Of a stretch of 64,000 nucleotides of DNA, positions 1-10,606 are shown one piece after another; position 1 is the stretch's first letter; every line of letters starts with the position of its first letter. Origin of the DNA: Arcuatula senhousia (lineage: Eukaryota > Mollusca > Bivalvia > Mytilida > Mytilidae); assembly GCA_963971305.1 (NCBI GenBank), contig OZ020309.1, forward strand, positions 9,913,001-9,977,000, written 5' to 3'. The position numbers were made by a program, and so were the translations under genes. The notes beneath the pieces were generated by a model, which worked only from the letters and a program-made list of their open reading frames with translations, was not told the origin of the DNA and made no database searches.

Positions 1-400
1 AAAAAATAATTCAGCTTTTGACAACTCAGCTTTTGTAATATTTTGCATAATGGTGTTAGTCGCTTATATCCCGTTTTGTCTATTCAAATGAAAAACTTTT
101 TCACGAATTAAATTTAAATTGTTCTTGGGATTACAAATATTTCAAATATTCAAATGTGTTATACATGTTGTGAAAGGAATTTAATTTTAAACCCAAAACT
201 GATATAGCTATTTAAATACCAAATACACAATTTTTAGATTAATTTTGGTATGATCGAATATTGTTGAAATGTGTTTGTATCGCATTATATCAAAATATGG
301 CTGCCAAAGACTTGCTTGTTGTCATAAATTGTTTGGACCGAAAACAAGGCAGAAACGGTAAGCTAAAATAACTTTTGTATTGCATTTTTACGAGGGTGAG
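1..400. other. AT-rich stretch, no gene seen
   Basis: Unremarkable AT-rich sequence with only short open frames. I see no domain, RNA gene or clear repeat boundary before the inverted-repeat element that starts near 401. Confidence 0.5.
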
Positions 401-825
401 GGACAGTTCAATATTTATCAAAGTACTGGGCCGGTGCAATTTTTTTCCCACTTCAAAATATCTATGTACCGAACAGACACATCAGTAAAAAAACGTAAGG
501 CACAGTTAATTGTCAGAGCAGAAAGAAAAAAAACATTGCCCAGCAAAAGATCTTCTTTTTTAATTTAGACCCTTAGTAACTGGTAGGATGTCGGATGGTA
601 AGACCATATTATTCATATTCATATCTTCAATCAATCAAAGTCTAAACAAGGTCTTGAAATGAATTTAATTGTTTTTTAACATATTAATGATAAAAAAGTG
701 ACTGCTTAGCACATGTTCATTTCTTAAAGATTCTTTATGCCCAGCTGAAAGAAGGTGCAAAAAAACTCTTTTCCCAGTTTACAATTGCACCGGCCCAGCA
801 CTTTGATAAACATTGAACGGGCCCT
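401..825. mobile_element. Short inverted-repeat element (MITE, hAT-like ends?)
   Basis: Arms at 401-440 and 784-825 are near-perfect reverse complements over about 40 bases, sharing the block CTGGGCCGGTGCAAT and a GTTCAATNTTTATC stretch. The 340-bp interior is AT-rich and has no coding potential. The outermost bases of the right arm read CAGGGCCC, which resembles hAT ends. I could not find a convincing target duplication, so the exact ends and superfamily are uncertain. Confidence 0.6.
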
Positions 826-1716
826 GACAGACACTCATTCTTTTCAAAGGGGCTTGCATTTTGGTCATTTATATCTACTTAACAAAATTGCCTTGAACTT
901 GTTGTGCACAGCAAAAAAAAAATACAAAGTGTAAGTAACAAAGACATGGAAAAGGGAATCAACAGTCAGCTTAATAAAAGAACAACAAAAACATGCCGTG
1001 AGAACGCAAAGACAAGCAAATAACACACGTTACATTCCACAGCTAACAACCTTTAATTTATAAACAATTATTGGCACAGAAACTTGATATTTAAAATAAT
1101 ACAATAATAAGCAATATTGTATAAAAGGATTGAACCATGCAGATCAGATTCTAAGTCTAGGATATAAACGGTTAATTTGGATATGCTAAATATCGATATT
1201 TCAAGGAGTAACCTCTCATCAGTAGCATTTTAATCAAAACATTGGAAGGTCAAATTCCAAAACTGTTGAAAACGAAAAGTACTCAAAAACTTTCGAACAA
1301 GAAAGTCAAATCCAGCACCGAGGATATCGACCGTGTGCATTACAAGGAAAGATACCTGGTGTTTTTAACAATTTTGAATTTAAAAATCGGAAATTTCAGT
1401 GACAAAAATGTCATATTAGAAATTTTATGGTAAATCGTGTCAGTTCATATACCAAGTGTCGACTTGAATTAAAACGTTTAGTTTAGTAGTGCTTGTTGGT
1501 TTCAACTCATATCTTATATATTTATGAGATATGTTATATAGCGAGTAAATATGAAAACGGCGTGCCATATGTATACGGGTCTGGGTAGGGGATACGTGTA
1601 TGTTTCTTCTCAATATGTTTTTCTTCTTAGGGATGGTGTGTCATTTAGCAGTGATGAGTGTACATGGTTTTTTTCTGTTCAAAAGTATCTAAATTTACTC
1701 AATTTTTACTCCTTAG
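826..1716. other. Non-coding, presumed intron or upstream of ankyrin exon
   Basis: No recognisable gene or repeat. The last bases before 1717 form a pyrimidine-rich tract ending ACTCCTTAG, a good 3' splice site for the ankyrin-type exon. Confidence 0.4.
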
Positions 1717-2348
1717 ATCAAAGAACCGATTGCTGTATCCTGTAAATGCCTGCAGAGAATCGTTTGATGAGCCTTACTGCAACTTCAAGGAGACATTAGA
1801 TGACCTTGCCAAAAACGGTCAATGGTACGAACTCATTCAAATTCTAAGAGATGACAGCAGTGAGATAAACTCGACCAGACTTTCTGGACTTTGCGATTCG
1901 CCGCCATCTTTACTGACACCTCTGCACCATGCGGCAAATGGTGGCGCATCCAAAGAGGCATTTGATAATCTACTGAAAATGGGTGCCGCTTTATCTTTGA
2001 GAACGGCGGATAATGAAACGGCATTCGATATTGCCAAGCGGAAAGGACTAAATCGAGAAATTCAAGTATTGCTGAGACTCCCTGAATACAAAAGAAATTG
2101 GTCTTATGGAGGGTGCTTTACATGATGTGATTTACACAACGCTTGATGAATTGATCCCAAACGCCAATATATCATTGCCACAACTTAGTTACATGTTTGA
2201 GAAAGGAGAATTTTACTTTCCCGTGCCAGGAATAAATGGCGAATTTACTATTAAACCGCATGAGAATGGAATCGAAGTGTTTAGTGAAGTGGACGGTAGT
2301 AAAATGACTCATTATATTGATAGAAAAGGGAAAATAACAACTGAATAA
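1717..2348 (+). pseudogene. Ankyrin-repeat protein, 3' terminal exon with a frameshift
   Basis: After a strong acceptor (CTCCTTAG at about 1709-1716) the frame encodes a polar segment and then ankyrin-type helices: TPLHHAANGG near 1918-1947, followed by NETAFDIAKRKG near 2014-2049. This frame stops at 2125. The continuing C-terminal domain (DVIYTTLDELIPN, FEKGEFYFPVPG, THYIDRKG) lies in the next frame from about 2106 to the stop at 2346-2348. The frames meet around a run of four A at 2087-2091; one extra A there would explain the shift, so this is either a young pseudogene or a sequencing or assembly slip. A polyadenylation-like AATAAA overlaps the stop. The ankyrin fold and the tail resemble a multi-copy bivalve ankyrin family, but the function is unknown. 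Upstream exons were not identified. Confidence 0.55.
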
Positions 2349-2374
2349 AGAAGAAATGTGTTCATGGCACACGG

Positions 2375-2973
2375 ATGCCCCCGCTAGGCCCAAAACAAGA
2401 AGTGGAATTTCGACAGGTCTGAAAAGCTTGACAGAAATTTCAATTTTCATGAGATTTCATATCGGCCCAACCCTAAACAGGAAGTAGAGATCCAATAGGT
2501 TTAGAAGTCGCTTAATTAGGATGAACAGTTAGTCATAATGACCATCTTATTAAGTTTCAAATCATTCCACTGCATGATTTCGGAGAACAGCTTGACGGAA
2601 ATTAAATTTTCAAGTTGATTTTAATAGATTTTCATATCGGTCCAACCCTAAACAGGAAGTAGATGTCTGACATGTCTGACAGTTGTTTAGGACGTACAGC
2701 TTGTCATATTGAACCATCCTACCACGTTCTAATCACTCCTGTGTAAGCTTGACGGAAATTTGCAAGTCAATTTCGTCGGCCCAACCTCAAACAGGAAGTA
2801 GAGGTCCGACAGGTCTGACAGTCGCTTAGGACGTATCGTTTGTCATACTGAACCATCCTACCAAGTTTCAAATCATTCCCATGTACGGTTTCTGAGAAAG
2901 GCTTGACGTTGTACGGACGGATATGAGCAAAACTTACTAGTAATGCCCCCTCAACATGTCATCGCGGGGGCAT
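2375..2973. repeat. Interspersed repeat family D, tandem ~130-bp core with terminal hairpin
   Basis: The element begins with ATGCCCCCGC (2375-2384) and ends with GCGGGGGCAT (2964-2973). The body holds about four diverged repeats of a unit containing AACAGGAAGTAGA and GACAGTCGCTTAGGACGTA. The end contains a hairpin, ATGCCCCC (2943-2950) pairing with GGGGGCAT (2966-2973), just after a GGACGGA run. A diverged copy lies at 56600-56795. Confidence 0.65.
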
Positions 2974-3189
2974 CATAATAAATTCAATAAAATCACATGA
3001 GTTTGCACTTTTTGGCAAAATGCAGCACAACTTACTGATAACAAAAGGCTTTCAGAAGCCCTAAATCGCCAACTAGTTTATAAGAATTTCTATTATTAAG
3101 CAACATCCTAAACGGATTGAAAAGTATTTTACAAAGCAAGACATTTTCTACATGAAATAGTTATCCTTCTTTTAGCCAAAACACGATTT

Positions 3190-4167
3190 CAAATCAAAGG
3201 GCTTATCTGACTTCAGTTAAGTAGAGCTTAAGTCATGAAAGTTGAACAATTTAGAAAGCAGAAGCTTTTCTTGGCCTGCAATAGTTTTTGTCTCGCCTGC
3301 GACGAAAAGTCGCGGAAGGCGAGACATAGGTATTACTTTCCGGCGGCGGCGACGGCGGCGGCGGCGTCGTAAACTTTTTTGTAAGACTTTTGTGGACGAT
3401 GAATTGCTGGAAAAGTATAATAGCTAGGCATCTGATATTTGGTATACAGACAGTTCAGGTTATGGTCTACGCAACTGTCAACATGCCGTGTGACCCTGAC
3501 CCCATTTTCACGCTCCAGTGACTCTGTGAACTTAGGTGTTTTTTCAGGCTGTAAACTTTTTTGTAAGACTTTTGTGGACGATGAATTGCTGGAAAAGTAT
3601 AATAGCTAGGCATCTGATATTCGGTATACAGACAGTTCAGGTTATGGTCTACGCAGCTGTCACCATGCCGTGTGACCCTGACCCCATTTTCATGCTCCAG
3701 TGACTCTGTGAACTTAGGTCTTTTTTCAGGCTGTAAACTTTTTTGTAAGACTTTTGTGGACGATGAATTGCTGGAAAAGTATAATAGCTAGGCATCTGAT
3801 ATTCGGTATACAGACAGTTCAGGTTATGGTCTATGCAGCTGTCACCATGCCGTGTGACCCTGACCCCATTTTCACGCTCCAGTGACTCTGTGAACTTAGG
3901 TTTTTTCAGGTAGAAAACTTTTTTGTAAGACTTTTGTGGACGATGAATTGCTGGAAAAGTATAATAGCTAGGCATCTGATATTGGGTATACAGACAGTTC
4001 AGGTTATGGTTAACGTAACAGTCTCCATGCGATGTGACCATGACCCCATTTTTAGGGTCCAGTGACTCTGTGAACTTAGGTTTTTTTTTCAGGCAGAAAA
4101 CTTTTTTTTTGTGTGGACAATAAATTGCTTGAAAATTATAATAGCTAGGCATCTGATACTGGTTATA
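3190..4167. repeat. Repeat family C: hairpin, (GGC)n run and 182-bp satellite array
   Basis: A hairpin (GTCTCGCCT at 3290-3298 pairing with AGGCGAGAC at 3317-3325, with inner GCGAC/GTCGC) is followed by a (GGC)n tract (about 3342-3366). Then come four and a half tandem units beginning AAACTTTTTTGTAAGAC at 3371, 3553, 3735, 3915 and 4098, spaced 182, 182, 180 and 183 bases. The minus strand reads through about three units as a 178-residue repetitive frame; I regard that as incidental. The array is cut by the LINE tail at about 4168. An inverted copy is at 14540-14788. Confidence 0.75.
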
Positions 4168-4652
4168 CAAGACAAGACAAGACAAGATGCTTTATTTGTC
4201 AATCAAGACGCCCAAATTACTTGGGCTGATAAATTACAAAAGAATCAAATACAATGATTAAAGTATAATTACAATGAGTGTTATAATAAAGAAGAAAAAA
4301 AAAAACAAACAAACGAACATAAATATTGTTTCTATTGAGATGGGTGAACCACTGGAGATTAACCTATAGATCGACTATTATATGTTATTTATAAATGCCT
4401 TTCTCTCTCCATATAATTGAAAGAGTAATTTACTGGTTATTTTTATAATTTTTGTGTCTTCTGATGACATAAGCCATATGAGTTTGGAATTATTATCCAA
4501 ATCTTTGAAATTTTTATTAATACTATTTATTTCATTAATATAATATTCACGTGAAGAATGTAATGCTGGGCACAGCAGAAGAAAATGTTTTTCGTCTTCT
4601 ATTCCCCCATCACATAATTCACATGATCTACTATTTAATTCCACCCCAAAAT
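4168..4652 (-). mobile_element. LINE 3' end, distal piece (C-terminal zinc-knuckle plus 3' UTR)
   Basis: On the minus strand, 4378-4647 encodes the extreme C-terminus of a non-LTR retrotransposon reverse transcriptase: SCELCDGGIEDEKHFLLLCP, a C-x2-C...H...C zinc finger typical of LINE C-termini. A 3' UTR follows and ends in a TTGTC short tandem repeat (plus strand GACAAGACAAGACAAG, 4170-4187), as in LINEs with microsatellite-like tails. The upstream half of the same frame is at 7696-8157. The two halves are separated by the transposon at 4653-7695 and rejoin in frame when one target copy is removed. The copy is 5'-truncated and dead. Confidence 0.8.
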
Positions 4653-7600
4653 CACTGTATGGAAAGAGCGAAAGGGAAAAACGGTTGATTTCTGTGCCCC
4701 GATGTAGTTTATTGCTGTGCTCAAAATGAAGTCGTCTGTTTTTTTCTGCCTTTTTACTTAATTATTGAATAATTACATATCCTGCATTGTTGGTGATTTC
4801 AACATTAGATAGTAACGATTTAGTTTATTCAAGTTCTACTTGCATTTTTATGTCATAAGCTATTTTGATCACAAAAAGTCATCAATTTATAAATAAAACA
4901 CGTTTTTTGGAAAAAATACATAAATAAAACACTTGCAGATGAAATTAAAGTGAACAAAAACAGTTCATCGTGTATTTAAGTATATATAGAACTTTATTGT
5001 TGATAAATAAAGTTAAATTATGCAAAGGTTCAAGACAGGTAGAAGAAATAAGAGTAGGTGTTAAAATTTGCACCGCGAATGTATATTTCTGTGCTGATTT
5101 TCCACATGCGAATGTATATTTCAGAGCCCGCGGAAGTTTATTTGTGTGGTTGCGAATGTTTCGTTCTGAGTTATAAATACTTTGCCATAGAAAATCAGAT
5201 CAAATAATGGAAATATAACTTAAGTTCTAACTCTAAACCAGGGAACAGGTTAATGAAGCTGTCCTAAGCTGTATCCTAAACAATGTCTTATGACTTAAAA
5301 TGGGATGTAGAAAGAATCATCCTTAGACGCGTCCAAGGATGTTAAACGAAACCATCTTAGGATAACCTTAAATAGGACCATCCTTATACGAATTTAGGAT
5401 AATCCTGAATAGCCATATGTCATGCATTTACGCCGATGTGAAGGCGTTTGAAGAAAACTTGAAGTTTTTGCTTTACATTTTCAAATGTAAAATATATTTA
5501 AGCATTTTTATTGCAATGCCTTTGTTTTTTTTAGAGAATAAAAATAATGTATTGCACTATCATTGCATTTTTTCATTCATTTTTTTCTGCGCGTTGCACT
5601 TATCACTAATACCAAAAGTAAATCCCTAGGTTTGGGAAGCAAAAATCCACATGAACTGTTAAATGTTAATTTCAAAAGTCTAGTACTACATATATTAGAA
5701 TATCGTCAAAATGTAACTGGTAAAACGCCAATATATGGGTCACTATTGGGAAAATTTAATCAATGGCAAAAATATCTTAGTTTGCTAAACTTAGAAAGTA
5801 AAATATCAAAAATGAGAGTTTGGCCACATACAACTCTAATTCAAGGGGATAAAACCTATTTCAGACACTTTTTTAAATTTAAAGTCACAAGGATGGTCCT
5901 AGAACAACAATTTTTACAACCTTAATTAAGGACCAAATTTAGGACATGCCCTTTTTAAGGATGCCTTCAATAACACGACTTAGGACCGAGACATGTCCAA
6001 AGACCATCCTTGGACATGTCCTAATCCTAGGACACCTTCGTTAACACGGCCCCAGGATAATTTAAAAACAAGGGTTCATTTACAATACCCGTCTAAACCA
6101 TCTTATGTTTTACTTATTCTATAAATTAAAAAAATAATATATAAATCTCTTTTAAACAAAGCACGACAAAATTTATTGGTGATAAAATCTATATTTATAC
6201 AGAATAGAATAGAATAGAATGTATTGAGTTATTTTTGTAGGCTGTAAACCTAGGATTTTTTTTTTCGCAACGTCTTTGCTTTTCCTGGAAGGACTACTGA
6301 CTGAGTTTTAGTTAACACAGTCTTAAATTTGCACAGTAATCGTATTGTCCATTTAGACTAAAATGGAGGACACATATCGCGCCGTGTACTTTTTCAATTT
6401 AGGTGCAGCAATGTCAGTGCGAAAATCGCAAAATTAAACTGTCTCAATAACTTCCCGCTATACAGTAGTCAGTTTGTTTATGATTACATTTCAAAATAAC
6501 ATTTCCGAACAATAAAACTAACAGTTTTATACCCAACTTCAATAGACAATGGGGGTTCCAAAACATCACTAAAGTCAACAACGGTTATTGTAAGTTTTTA
6601 TTCATCTGGTACAATGTTTTTTTTTTTCATTTGAAATTTCATCTTCTAGTTTCAAATCAATTTTTTTTTAATGTTTAAACTTGTTCTTTTTCTTATCCAT
6701 TATAATTTTGATATTTACTTTTTCCTTGGGATGGTTATGGACAAAACGCAAAATTGTGTCGTTGAATATGCCAGAAAAAAAAATCACAATATTCGCATTT
6801 TAATTTATCCATATTATAATTCTGAAATTGAAAAAAAATATATTTCCATTAGTGCCTCTAGTCTTTATTTAAAGCACATTCATGTTATAACATCAAACAA
6901 TAAAAATTATTTAATTGTAATAAAAATAAAAAGCACAGAAATAAACTACAACAATTTTTGCTGCACAGGAATCAACATTCGTAAACTCGGAAATAAACGA
7001 CAGCATTTCTTCAACCCTTTTTATTGAGTGTTTACAAAACAACAAATCAGTTACTTATTGTAGGTTTTTTGTTAACCTTTCATAAGATATACCATCAAAT
7101 AAAGATAAAAAACGCAAACTGCTATTTAGAAATGAGTTTTTCTATAAGTTAAAGGCTTTTTCTATTCTGATAAGTTTTATCAGAACACATAAATAAACTT
7201 TCGCTACTTTAAAAACTGCTCTCAAATAAACTACAACGTGCACAGAACTTAACAGCAGCAGGGCACACAATAAACATTCGCCTCATAAATTAAAAACAGC
7301 TGTAAAATCATTTGAGAGGACAATTACTAATCTTCGACAGTAGAATATGTTCTTAAGTATTATAAAGAATATGTACACTTACTAATTGCTTACAGATGTA
7401 CCAAAGAATTATGCGATTTTCAACATTTTAACTTTTTGTTTTTTCATTGCGATATTTTTTACATTATTTATCTATTGATTTAAAACTGGTTAGAAAACAA
7501 TAGAGTGACAAGTAAGAAACTACAAATGAACCTCAACAACACTAGTATATCTATTTTTCTACCTAAATGACATATTTTCATCTTCCTGACGTTTACAATC

Positions 7601-7695
7601 GTCTGTTTTACCCACAATACAACAATGACACAGGAGTAAACTACACCGGGGCACAGAAATCAACCGTTTTTCCCTTTCGCTCTTTCCATACAGTG
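4653..7695. mobile_element. 3043-bp TIR DNA transposon with 5-bp TSD (Transib/RAG-like candidate, non-autonomous)
   Basis: Both ends begin CACTGTATGGAAAGAGCG inward. The first 49 bases of the arms are identical and similarity continues to about 70 bases. The flanks carry the direct duplication AAAAT (4648-4652 and 7696-7700), and removing the element and one copy restores the LINE frame. Of superfamilies I know, a CAC start with a 5-bp duplication fits Transib and the related RAG-like transposons; this is inference. An alternative reading is a TCACTG end with a 3-bp AAA duplication. Only short frames occur inside (for example 5563-5925 and 6671-7027), with no recognisable transposase, so the copy looks non-autonomous or decayed. 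Repeated motifs lie inside both ends, in opposite orientation. Confidence 0.85.
5238..6055. mobile_element. Imperfect inverted-repeat element nested inside the 3-kb transposon
   Basis: The left end CCAGGGAACAGGTTAATGAA and the right end, read in reverse as CCTGGGGCCGTGTTAACGAA, match imperfectly. Both are followed by several permutations of TCCTAGGA, AAGGATGG and GACATGTCC motifs. The middle holds a 120-codon frame (5563-5925, +) that matches nothing I recognise. No clean target duplication was found. Confidence 0.45.
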
Positions 7696-8157
7696 AAAAT
7701 ATCTACCCCTTTCTATTTCTAAATTATGGGCACTAACCCTAAATTTAGTAAATAGTCTACGCTCATCCCCTTTTAGAATAAATAGATATTTTTCCAATGA
7801 TATCGAATTTTTAAATAATCTAAATGTTCTTAGCTTATTTCCTCCATGGCTACCTTCTCTATCATCAAATAGATTTGATTTCCATAGATGATTGTATTTT
7901 TCTTTTATTTTTTTATATATTAACGAATTGGATATGTTAATCTTTGAATGTTTTAAAGTCTTCAAATCTATTTTGAAATATTTCGATAAGTTCTCTAGGT
8001 ATGCATACCAACTCTTTTTATTATTATCATTTAAAGATTTTGATACAATTAACGCTTCTGAAAGAAACAAATCATTAGACTTTGTTAGATGTTTATATAC
8101 AGACACAATTTGTGTTAAATTTATATCAAGAAATGAAAGCTTAGGTGGTTGATTTTA
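7696..8157 (-). mobile_element. LINE 3' region, proximal piece (RT C-terminal domain)
   Basis: The minus-strand frame is open from about 8157 to the transposon junction. It encodes the segment usually found near the C-terminus of bivalve LINE polyproteins, including LRTFRLFK, RRLFTKFRVSAHNLEIERGR and then the junction. It continues in frame with the zinc-finger half at 4378-4647. The 5' side is truncated at 8157, where family A-like repeat DNA starts. Confidence 0.8.
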
Positions 8158-8345
8158 GTGATGGTGCCGGCAGGCGAGACATACTTTTAGTGGCCACACT
8201 TGTTATTCTACAAAGCTTAAAAGGGTCATCTGACAACTTCAATTTAACGAAATTAAGCTGAACAATTAAGCAAGCAGTATCTTTTCTGAAGGGAAATACG
8301 GAAAAAGTGTGAATTTTTACAAGTAAAGGGGCATAACTTAAAAGA
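8158..8345. repeat. Decayed fragment of repeat families C/A
   Basis: Contains GGCGAGACATA as in the family C hairpin arm, then GGGTCATCTGACAACTT, AATTAAGCTGAACAATTAAG and GGGGCATAACTT, which match the family A core unit. There are no ends or coding sequence. Confidence 0.5.
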
Positions 8346-9099
8346 TCATTGTCCAAAGTTATACTTTTATTCAGAAGTGCCGAAGATTCATATTTTTATT
8401 AAGTTTATAACAAACCATTTTCAAGAGTTATTTTATCATATGTTCTATTTTTGTTAATCATGGTAACAGCATCCATGTTTTCATACGAGAGACCTATTCT
8501 CGAATATCTATTCTAGATGTATACTTAGATTCACCCTGCTGTCGATTGCATAACGATTCGTATGTTGCATAATAGGATGTAAAATAGTTCGTCATGAGGA
8601 ATGATTTTAATGCCAGTTTGTGAATAAATTGGAGGCTGTGTGAAATTTTATCAATGATCAATTTAAAAAAAAATACCGAAAAGTCACCATCCGGTGCATT
8701 ATCGCCCTATAATAGCTGTTACTGCAGTTAAATTTCTTATATAACTGCGCGAACTATTTTTATCTCAGCAGCATAATATAGACAAACAGATCGAACTTTT
8801 CAAGATATGTTATTTTTTTCATCGTTTTATCGTTTTGGCAACTATCTTCTTATGTATTTATGAACAATGCAAACGTTTTGCGATCATAATGATATAATTT
8901 CACGTGTAATTGTTTTAAAATTATCAATAAAGATGTTATTTTATGAAAACAAGATGGCTGGATCGATTCGTTCTTCGTTTCATGTGCATATACACAACCT
9001 GTTTGAGAGACATCAGAAATACTTTGACTTGAGGCTCAACAAGATAATTTAACTACTACAAATTTCTGTTGTCCGGAATACCCTACACTACATACCACG
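8346..9099. other. AT-rich stretch, nothing recognised
   Basis: No gene, RNA or repeat boundary could be supported here. Confidence 0.4.
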
Positions 9100-9250
9100 T
9101 TTGCAAAGGCGGACCTAGGACCGGCGTACCGAGCCCCCCCCCCGTTTGACAAAAACTGTATGAAACAAGAGGTCGATCCCAGAAGGTTTTTTCATAATTG
9201 CGCCCCCGTTTGAAAATTTCTGGATCCACCACAGGTTTGGGGGGGGGGGG
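9100..9250. repeat. Short dispersed repeat ending in G/C-homopolymer runs
   Basis: Carries a GGCGGACCTAGGACCGG start, a C9 run, AACTGTATGA, AAATTTCTGGATCCACC and a G14 run. The same word order (GGATCC... CCCCC ... TTTCTGGATCCRCC) recurs at 19752, 24258, 25806, 26606, 33295 and 54140. Confidence 0.5.
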
Positions 9251-10597
9251 GGGGTAACTCCAAGTATTTTGTGCGGCCCAGAAGTTTTATACCCACCCTA
9301 TTCATATATTGGTCTGCTTAAAAAAAAGACAACCATTCATATATTTTAATGCATTTGAAATTACACAGAATATGCTTAAACTTTACATGTTTTATAGATT
9401 TTCTATTAAAATCAAAGTTTGAATGGTAAAAGTTATCAAATACCTGTACAGTTAAGGTTACAAGGAGGCAAAATGTGGATGCTCAGTCACTCTTTTCCTA
9501 TTGATATATCATGACATTTGTGAAAAGTATACCTTATCATATATACTACATTGAAATTTCCAACCTTTTAAAGTAGACCCTTTTGGGCCGCACATATGTA
9601 CCTACCTTTATAATTGAAGTTTACCCCCCACCCGTGCTACAGACAGTTAAAATTTCCAAAAATTAACATTTGAGCAACGACTCGTTGAACGAGGATTGTT
9701 TTTAGTCCACATGATAATCCGGTCTTTTTGGGATTTTTGTCATTTGGACTTTTTCAGATCCACAGAGTCGTAGGCAGCCAAACGACACGTCAAAAATTAT
9801 AAAAGGCTTTCAAGACCCTTTTGAGCTTAGCTGGGTGGTCTGTCCTATCATAATCAACATTTTGTCAGTTTGCAATGCCAAAAAAACCAACAGTAGAAGG
9901 TGCACCTAATGATACCAAGCAATCGTATGCTTCTAAATTAACTGTAATCTGTTCTTCCAGACGTATGACCAACTACAAAAGAATCATTCAATTCCCATAT
10001 TGTTTTAAAACTAGAAAGTGCCATAAAAACATATTGGTACGGTTTGTTCAAATGCTTATAACAATGAATGAATCCCTTCAACCTTATATTTCATTCTAGT
10101 ATGGTAGGTATTACTATGATACTAAATGCATTATGCATGTTTCAGGAGCCTAACTGTGACATATATGTAACTCGAGTACCAATGGATATGGTTTTAACCA
10201 TATCCCTTCTTGTTTATTGACGGATCATAATTGAAATTATGTTCAGTGTCATCATCGTCCCATCATCCATGTATTTTATGTTGTATGCTATAGCCACAAA
10301 TGAGCCAGCTGAAAGCCTTGCCTCTTTAAATGCAAGACACATAATTTCTTGTGTTACGGGAGTGTCTTTAAACAATGGTGGTTTCAGAGGTTCCTGGAGG
10401 TTAATACCAGCGAAATCATTTATACTTTTGTGTAAATATTTATGTACACTATGCTTGGTGCCTAGGTTGTTCAAGACTGGCTTTTCTATAGCAGTATTTT
10501 TCGTTCTGGATAATTTTCCTTTAATACATTTAGTTTTCTTTCTCAAATGCGTCTGATGAGAACTTTAGGTTACTCTTGGAATTATGCATGTCTAGCA
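9251..10597. other. Unassigned, only short open frames
   Basis: Open frames at 9875-10099 (+) and 10214-10546 (both strands) show no domain, splice context or codon signal that would support a gene. The minus-strand frame at 10214-10546 is hydrophilic and contains no motif I recognise. Confidence 0.35.
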
Positions 10598-10606
10598 TTA
10601 CTATAT

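Noticed and set aside
3649..4185. 178-residue minus-strand frame
   Set aside because: It is the 182-bp satellite read through; the repeated protein pattern follows the DNA repeat and ends in the LINE tail.
10214..10556. Overlapping 105- and 110-codon frames on opposite strands
   Set aside because: Neither has a recognisable motif, good start context or splice sites. Overlapping antisense frames of this size are expected occasionally.
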